NCBI GenBank assembly: GCA_964450955.1
Contig: CAYVFI010000006.1
Location: forward strand, 124,001 to 188,000
From: CAYNWT01 sp964450955
Lineage (GTDB): Bacteria; Planctomycetota; Planctomycetia; Planctomycetales; Planctomycetaceae
Reading direction: 5' to 3'
Length of the DNA: 64,000 bases
A program made the position numbers and the translations under genes. The notes beneath the pieces were generated by a model. The model had not been told where the DNA came from and searched no databases. It was given only the letters and a program-made list of their open reading frames with translations. Positions 9,801 to 18,800 of the stretch are shown here, piece after piece; position 1 is the stretch's first letter, and each line of letters opens with the position of its first letter.

Positions 9801-12800
9801 AGGGGGCATTTACGTTCTCGGAGACGACAACATTGTCGGAGGGCTAACCGCGTCTGAGCGAAACGTTCTAAGCGGGAACACGGTCTACGGTCTGCAGTTT
9901 GATGCGACAGCCAGCGGCAACCAGGTTATCGGAAACTACATTGGTACGGACAGTACGGGATTGGTTGACCATGGCAATGTTGGCGATGGAATTCGGATCT
10001 TGACTGATAGCAACAACAACGTCATCGACTCCAATGTGATTAGCGGAAACGATCAGACGGGCATCACGTTTTTCCAGGGCTCTCGCGAAAACCTGGTGAC
10101 ATCAAATCTGATTGGTGTTGGTGTCGATGGCGTGACCGATCTGGGGAATTCAACGCAGGGCATTTCGTTGCTTGATAACTCCCGCGATAACGTGATCGGC
10201 GGCAGTGCAGCAGATGCCAATATTATTGCGAATAATCTGTCTTCCGGGGTTTCAATAACCGGAAACGCCACAGGCAACTCTCTGCGATTCAATGAGATTT
10301 TCGACAACGGGGCTCTGGGGATTGATCTCAATGGAGATGCAGCGCACGCCGTCAACGACAGTTTGGATGGAGACAGTGGTCCGAATGAGCTTCAAAACAA
10401 TCCGGTTTTGCAGGCAGCCGTGGTGCAGGGAACAGACCTGGTTGTGACGGGGGCGATTAACAGCACCCCCGACACAACCCTGTTCATCGATTTTTATGTC
10501 AGCCCGTTTGCAGATCCAACCGGGCACGGTGAAGCTGAACGCCATATTGGTAGCATCAGCCGCACCACGGATCCAAGTGGGGAGGTTAATTTTGTCAGCA
10601 CCTTACCTGACGTTGGTGTCTCGCTTGGGGAGGTTGTTACTGCGACAGCAACTGACCCGAACGGCAACACGTCTGAGTTTAGTCTGAACGTACTGGCGTC
10701 GTCCGGAACACAGAACATCGCGCCCGTGAATATCAGTTCAGGTTTTGTTCGTACGGGAGTCGATGAACCCCTGCTGTTGGCGAGTTCGTTTGCGAATCAC
10801 TTACGTATTGCAGACGCAGACGCAGGTGTGGGCAGCCTTCGAGTTTCGCTTGAAGTCGGCCGCGGAACCCTGACGCTGGCTCAGACAGATGGAATTTCGT
10901 TTGCCACGGGCGACGGGTTTCAGGACAGCACGATCGTGATGTTTGGAAGGCTTGCGGACCTGAACGCCGCGCTTGACGGACTGGTTTACGAACCGGAGCC
11001 TGGATTCACTGGTGTTGTGGATCTGCTGGTGGAAACCAGCGATGAGGGTAACTCTGGTTCGGGTGGTCCGAAAACAGATATCGATATTGTGCCAATTTCG
11101 GTCGGAACCGAAGTGCCGACAGTGGATGCGTTCTTAGTCAATGAAACAACTGCGGGGAATCAGAACACGACAAGTGAGGCTACTGGTACTAACGCGGTGA
11201 CTTTTCTTCCCGATGGCAGCTATGTGGTCGTGTGGACCGATGACGGAAATGACCCTGATGGAAGCCGTGGGATCTACGCGAGAATTTTAAACGCGGATGG
11301 TTCGGAGAAAGTGTCTGAGTTCCAGGTTTCGTCAGACCCGCGCGGCAGTGAGAAATGGGCCAGTGTGGCCTCGGATGCTCAGGGACGTTTTGTCGTAGTG
11401 TGGACTCAGCCGGACGCTGATGACACTGGCATTTACATGCGTCGGTTCAATGCGGACGGCAGCCCGTTGGATGTCAACGACGTACGGGTCAATACTCACA
11501 CTAATGGCACACAGGAAGATGCTCGCGTTGCAGTGAATGGTGATGGCAGGGGTGTGATTGTGTGGGAAGGCGAAGGGGCAACTGATTCGGATGGTGTCTA
11601 CGCCAGGACCTTTACAATTGACGGTGGCTTCGAGGAGCCACGGGAACTGCGTGTCAATGAAAACGATGTGGGCAACGAATTAAACGGCCGGGTTGCTATC
11701 AACGATAGTGGCGACTGGGTGGTGGTATACGAGGCGGACGGAATTCGAGTTCGACAGTTTGATTCGTCAAACAACCCGGGTGCAGACAGTCTGGTTACGG
11801 CGGCTCCCGGACATGACTTCCCGACCGTGGCGATTAGCAACGATGGTTCATTCCTTATTGCGTATGGTCGCGGAACCGACATTGAGTATGTCACCTATTC
11901 AGCGGCCGGCGTTCCAGGACAAAGAGGGGCCGTCAATGAAGGTGGCGAACTTGGCACCGTTGCGATTGCCGGCGATGGCACGGGGCACTTCGTGCTTGCG
12001 TACGAAGCAGCTTCGAGTGTCAGGCGGGTAGGGTTATTTGCCGATGGTGAAGTCGCACAGGTGACAACGCCGGCGGGCACGATAGACCTGGGTGGATCTC
12101 GTCTGCCATCGGTCGACATTCGAGATCGTTATAACGCCGTCTTTGTGTGGACTATCGACAGTGGAGACGGGAGTGGCAGCGCGGTTGTGGCTCGTACTAC
12201 GGGTACGCTTCAGCGGGAGGGGCTGCGATTGTCGACCGAGGGAGCCGGAGCGGGAGCTGGTGCTACGTTTGGTGATGGCTCAGTGCTTGCTTTTGAAGGA
12301 AATCCAGTTGAGCTCGGTAACACGACTGCAGGCTCACTGGAGGTCATCGCCACTCTCAATGAGATTTTCGGGCCCTCGGCTCCGGGGTTGAACGGCCTGC
12401 ATGTCGTTGAACGAGATATCGTTGTTGGTCTGGATTCGTCGCCGGTCCAACTGCGGAAAGGTGATTGGATCCTCTCAATTGACGGCGAGGCTACTCTTGG
12501 AACTACGGTCTTCGAGCCGGAAGACCTGCTACTTCTAAGGCGCGTTGAGGGGACGGAAATAGCGACACTTTCGCCTGTGTTCGAGGGGAACCAGCGAGCC
12601 CAAGCCATCGCCCTGATTGAGCAGGATACGTTGATCGGAGACACGATCGTTCGCGCCGGCGACGTGCTGTTTGTCCGGGATAGCTCAGGAATTGGACAGG
12701 ATATCTGGGTTGCTCCGGTCACCTCGGGTGGGGCTAGCCAGTTGCTGATCCGCGGGTCAGACATTGGTATCGACTCCCAGATCACCGCGTTCGACTTAAT

Positions 12801-15800
12801 AGAACAGCCTACTGTCGTTGGTGGTCGGACCCTGGCAGCCGGAACGATTATTCTTTCCACCGAAGATAGTGTGGAACTGGGGGCTAACAATAGGTCTCTC
12901 TCTGATGAAGATCTGGCTGCCGTGACAGTGACAGCGACCACGCTTGGTTCCGGCACTACCGTGGCAACTGCCCAGAGGCTGTTTGATGGCAGTGATGTTG
13001 GTCTGAACGGCGGGGATACCGAGTCAATTGATGCGGTCTCGGTAATCGCCGGTGCGGTCGACAACGCAGCACCAGAACTAACGGCGGTGTCGCCGTCGCT
13101 GGGCACAACGGATGAAGACACGCCCAGCAGTCCCGTGACTGTGCATTCAATTCTGGATGGAACGGCGAGAGACATTAACGGCGATTGGCCAGGCATCGCT
13201 GTAACCGGGTTCGCTGGAAACGGCCAGTGGCAGTACTCGATTGACGGCGGTGCGTTGTGGGTTCCGATTACGGGCGTGAGCCCATCGGCGGCGTTGTTGC
13301 TGGGGCCGACAGCTGAGATTCGCTATGTGCCGGATATGGTCAATGGTGAGACGGCGCAGTTAACGTACCAGGCATGGGACCGCACAAGTGGTCTGGAGGG
13401 GGCGACCGCTGATGCATCCGTAAACGGAGGCGCGACCGCCTTTAGTGTGGCCAGTGACACGGCAACACTGACCGTCACAGAGGTGAACGACGCCGGAACA
13501 GTGACGCTGACAAACCTGATTAGCAATCTAAGTGAGGCGACCGTGCTGACCTCGGATTTGCGAGTTGCCGACATCTCGATAGCTGATGACGGCGCGGGGT
13601 TCAACGAGCTTTCGCTTTCCGGTCCGGACGCCGGAGACTTCACAATCGTTGGTCGCGAGCTGTTTCTCAAAGCGGGCACCACGCTGAACTTCGACACCAG
13701 GCCGACGTTCAATGTGACTGTTGAAGTCGACGACGCCGGAGTGGGTGGTTCGCCAGACAGCACAGCGACTTTCGTGCTGAATATCGACGATGTCAACACA
13801 GCACCTACGGTCGACACGAGTCTGGAAGTGATCTCGCTTGCTGAGAACACGCCGATAACAACTGATCGACGTGTGGCTGATTTGTCCGTGGTGGATGACG
13901 TGGCTGGCACAAACACTCTGGGCCTGACCGGTCCGGACGCAGCGTCTTTTGTTATTAGCGGGGACAAGCTGTATTTGCGTGCCGGTACGGTGTTGGATTT
14001 CGAAACGCAGTCCAGTTACTCCGTAACGGTGACGATTGACGATCCCACACTTGGTGCCGGGGTTGATGACAGCGTCGACTACGTTCTGACCATCACGGAT
14101 ATCGACGAAGCCCCCCGGCTGACTCTGCAGAACGTTGTCAACAACATAGATGAGAATACCCCCACGCCAACATCGACAAGGATTGCTGACATTGTCGTCA
14201 CTGACGATGCGCTGGGTAGCTACACGGTTTCCCTGGCGGGGGGCGATGCGGCTGACTTCGTGATTGTGGGCTCAGAGCTTCATCTGAGAGCCGGGACGAC
14301 TTTGGACTTTGAGTCGAAACCTGAGTTCGATGTCATCGTTGTTGTCACAGATACCGTGACGGGGTTAAACATCGACGCACCTCACACGCTGATCGTTGAC
14401 GATCTGAACGAAGCTCCGTCGTTGACTCTTACGGCCATTAGTACCTCGCTGCCAGAGGATATCTCCACCGCAGCTGATGTTCCGGTTGCCGAGATTACGA
14501 TCACGGACGATGCATTGGGAACCAACAACATCACGCTCACTGGTACAGACGCTGGTATCTTTGATGTCGTGGCGAATCAACTGGTGCTGAGATCCGGTAC
14601 GACATTGGACTTCGAAACCCAGCAGTCGTACGACGTCTCTGTGGTTCTGGACGACCCGGCAGTCGGCACCGGAAACGAAGACACACTTACGTATTCGGTC
14701 ACGATCACAGACGTAAACGACGTCCGTCCCGTCGTTGACTTTGGCCAGAGTTTTTCAGTTATCGAGTCAGCAGCGGTTGGCGATTCCGTTGGTGTTGTGC
14801 GGGGCACTGATCCCGATACTGTTGGGGCCTTGTCGGACTGGAGGATCGAAGATGGAGATGTGGACGGGATTTTCCGGATCGACCCCGACACCGGTGAAAT
14901 AACGATTTCCGACACGTCGAATCTGGATCACGAACGAGCGACGTCTTACACGCTGGCGATTAGTGTCGGCGACGGAGTTCAGAGATCACTCAGGGAAAAT
15001 GTCGAGATTCACATCGTTGACGTAAACGATACAGCTCCAGTCGTGCCTGCCGGTCAGGGTTTCACTGTTGCTGAAGATATCGCCAACAACGCCATTGTCG
15101 GACAGGTGACGGCGACCGACGAAGACTCAAATACAACGCTGGAATGGTCTTTGTCGAACGACGCTGGCGGTCGGTTCACGATTGATCCGGACACAGGCAA
15201 TATTCTGGTTCTTAATACAGCCCTGCTGGACTTTGAGACCGCTCAGTCCCACACAGTAGCCGTTGTTGCGAACGACGGTGTCCAGGACAGTGCAGCCCAG
15301 ACAGTGACGATTACTCTAACGGACGTCAACGACAACGCCCCAGTGGTCGGCGTTGGCCAGAGCTTTACGGTTGCTGAAGATATTGCCAATGGTTCCATCA
15401 TTGGTGTTGTCGCAGGGACTGATGCTGATACCAACACGACACTGACGTGGTCGTTGACAGACAATGCCGGCGGGCGATTTAGCATCAACCCACGCACGGG
15501 TCAGTTAATAGTCGCGAACACGGATCTTTTGGACTTTGAAGACAGTGCTTTTGATACCGTGACCGTTGTCGCAAACGATGGCGTTAACAACAGCTTGTCA
15601 GAAACGGTCACGATTAATCTCACCGATGTTAACGACACCGCGCCTGTGATTAATTTTGGTCAGACGTTTGTGATTAGCGAGGATTCGCCCAGTGGGTTGG
15701 TTGTTGGCCAGGCCACAGCTGATGACGCGGACACCGGGACCGTATTAGGTCAGTGGTCGATTGTTGGTGGCAGTTCGACTTTCGCGATCGATAGCGGGAC

Positions 15801-18800
15801 GGGGATAATTACAGTGTCAGACCCGAGTGGTCTGGACTTCGAAACTGCGTCCACGTCGACACTGACACTTACGGTGTCAGATGGCACGCAGACATCGGTT
15901 CCGGTTGATGTGACCATTAACGTGACTGATGTCAACGATGTGGCTCCGACCATCGTGTTGCCGACACCAGCACTGACGGTCAATGAGAATGCTGTGGATG
16001 GAACGCTTGTTGGAGCGTTGGCGCAGATCGACCCGGACACAGTTGGTTTCGCTCAGAACTGGAGGATTGTTGGCGGCGATTCGGACGGTGTGTTCCAAAT
16101 TGATTCTGTCACGGGGGAGATCAGAGTCGCGGACGGCACGCTGTTGGACTTTGAGGTTCAGTCTTCCTACACGTTGGAAGTCCAGGTCAACGATGGTGTC
16201 CAGGATTCTGCGATTGCTGAGGTTCGGATTGACGTTATCGATGTGACAACAGAGCTGACAATTTCCGGTGATATCTATGAAGATATTGCTGGCGATGGTA
16301 TCCAGGGGGCGAACAACCTGGTCGGTGGCGTAAGGGTTGATCTGTACCGTGACACGGGCGATGGAATCGCAAACGGGGCGGACGTTTTGGTTCGCAGTGT
16401 ATTTTCGACGGCCACCGATGGCTACGAATTTACAGGCCTCGCTGACGCGACTTACTATGTGGTCGTTGATTCCAGAACCGTCACATCGACAACGGACTCT
16501 GCTCCCGCCGGAGTCGTGTGGGCCGAACAAACCTACGGCATTGTAGGCAGCCTGCAGGGAGACACTCTGTCTGCGGCTAGTGGGCTTTTATATGGCGGTC
16601 GCTACGCCGATCGGTCTGATGATGCTTCGGCCCTGGAAACAGCAGAACATGTGACCCGCGTTGACCTGTCGGATAATGCGACGGGCGTTACGTTTGGGTT
16701 TAGCTTCAACGTCGTTACAAACACGCTGGGAGGCGACGCGCAGGACGACGATCCGGGTAGTAACCGTAGTGTTCAAGGTAGTCTCCGACAGTTTATTACG
16801 AATGCAAACGCCATCGACGGGCGTAACCAGTTGCGTTTTGTCCCTGTTGAAGGAACAAATGCAGACGATGGCGCCGGTAATGAATGGTGGAGGATTTCTG
16901 TGACAGCTGCGCTGCCTGCCATTACTGATGGTGGGACAGTGATTCATGGCGTGGCATGGAGTTCGACTGATGCGACTCGAGTGTTGAACACGAACGATCA
17001 GGTACTTGGTCAACAGTTAGCTGTGGGGCCGGGAGCTGATGGCATTGCGGGCACGGCCGACGACCTGACGATCAACGGTGTTGAAGCACCAGAACTGGAA
17101 ATTGTAAACGACCGTGAAACAACGGTCGTTGGAGTTGGGCTGCACATCACCGCTGAGTCCACCGTTGTTCGCAACCTTGCGATCTCAGGATTCGGCAACA
17201 CCGACCCGCTAAGTGCAAATATCTACATCGACATGCCCGGTGACTCTGGGGGTTCGAGTGTCGAGAACAGTGTTGTGGGGTCATCAGCGGGCGCGGTTGC
17301 AAGGCCGGACGATCAGTCTGCCGGCCACAATATTCTGGTACGGGGTTCTGATAGCGGAACCATCGTTGGCAACCTGATTGGCTTTTCCGGTACCACGGGC
17401 GTCAGCTTTATTCGTGGTGCCGCAGACTGGGTTGTCATCGGTAACGAATTTCAGGGCAATGTCCTTGAGTCTGACGTCTTCGACGCAATTGGCGTACGGT
17501 CAGGGGCTTCCAGAATCACCATTGTTGGCAACGTGATCGAAAACTCGGGCGGAGGCGCCGTCGATACATTTGCGACCGAAGGTAACAACATAATCTCGGA
17601 CAACTTGATCAGCAGCAACGTTCAACTAAGGGGGAACGCTGTTGGCGCCGTTCGATTGTATGGGACAGGAAATGTCGTTGAACGCAATACGTTCATCGAG
17701 AACCGGTCGACGCCGACCAGCGTGAATGGAGGCGTTATCGTTGTTGCTGGTGAGGGATTTGGGCATCCGGCCTCCAGCGGAAACTGGATTAGTCAAAACC
17801 GATTCATTGACAACGGTGGTCTGTCGATTGACCTCACCGCACCAGGCGGCAACACAAAACGAGGTGATGGCCTGTCAACCGTACCGGGGTTTGCCGACGA
17901 CAACGGCAACCGCGGGATTGATGCTCCAGAGATTCGGGAAGCGACGGCTGTCGATGGAATTGTCCAGGTCGTTGGTCGAGCCGAACCTTCGTCAACCGTC
18001 GAGGTCTATACGGCGGTTGCCGACGGCGTTGGCGAGCTGTACCTGGGAGAAGCGACAACAGACGTCAACGGCGACTTCAGGTTCCGGTTCATGACGGACG
18101 GTAGTATCAGGGCCATTACCGCGTCCGTGACTGACAGAGACTTAAACACATCAGAATTTGGTCGGCTGCTCAGGATTAACAGGCCCCCTGAAATTACGTC
18201 GCCTACGACCTTCACGGTGGATGAGAACGTAAGTTCTGTCGCGAGGCTAACGGCAACGGATTCGGATTCGTCCAGCCTGACCTGGGGAATTTCTGGTGGT
18301 CCCGACGCCAGTCGGTTTTCCCTGACGCCAGCGGGGGAACTGTCCTTCGTGGTCGCACCGGACTTTGAGACCGATCCTCGAGAGTTTGAACTGGAAGTGA
18401 CCGTTACGGACACTGAAGGTGCCACCGACGTGCGGACCCTGTTGGTCGAAGTGGCGTCGGTCAACGACAACCGTCCGATCTTCTCTACTCCGGCAGCGGT
18501 AAGTGTTCCTGAGTCGCAGGTCGCGGTTGTGGACATTGTTGCCACTGACCACGATGCACCGACGCAGACTGTTTCGTACTTAATTGTAGGTGGAACCGAC
18601 GCGGCTGAGTTTACTATCGACTCTGTCACTGGCGCACTTGCGTTTGTGGGAGCCAGAGACTTTGAGACGCCTGCTGACTTCGATGGGGACAACGTGTATC
18701 AGGTGCAGGTTGAAGCCAGCGATGGAAGCACCGGCACGACTTTGCAGGACATCGTCGTCACTGTGACGGATGTGAATGACGTCGCTCCGGATGTTGCGGC

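Noticed and set aside
15000..16260. DNA-level tandem repeats suspected in the cadherin array
   Set aside because: The repeats are clear in the protein (TDVND linkers) but the DNA copies have diverged, so I list no separate DNA repeat.
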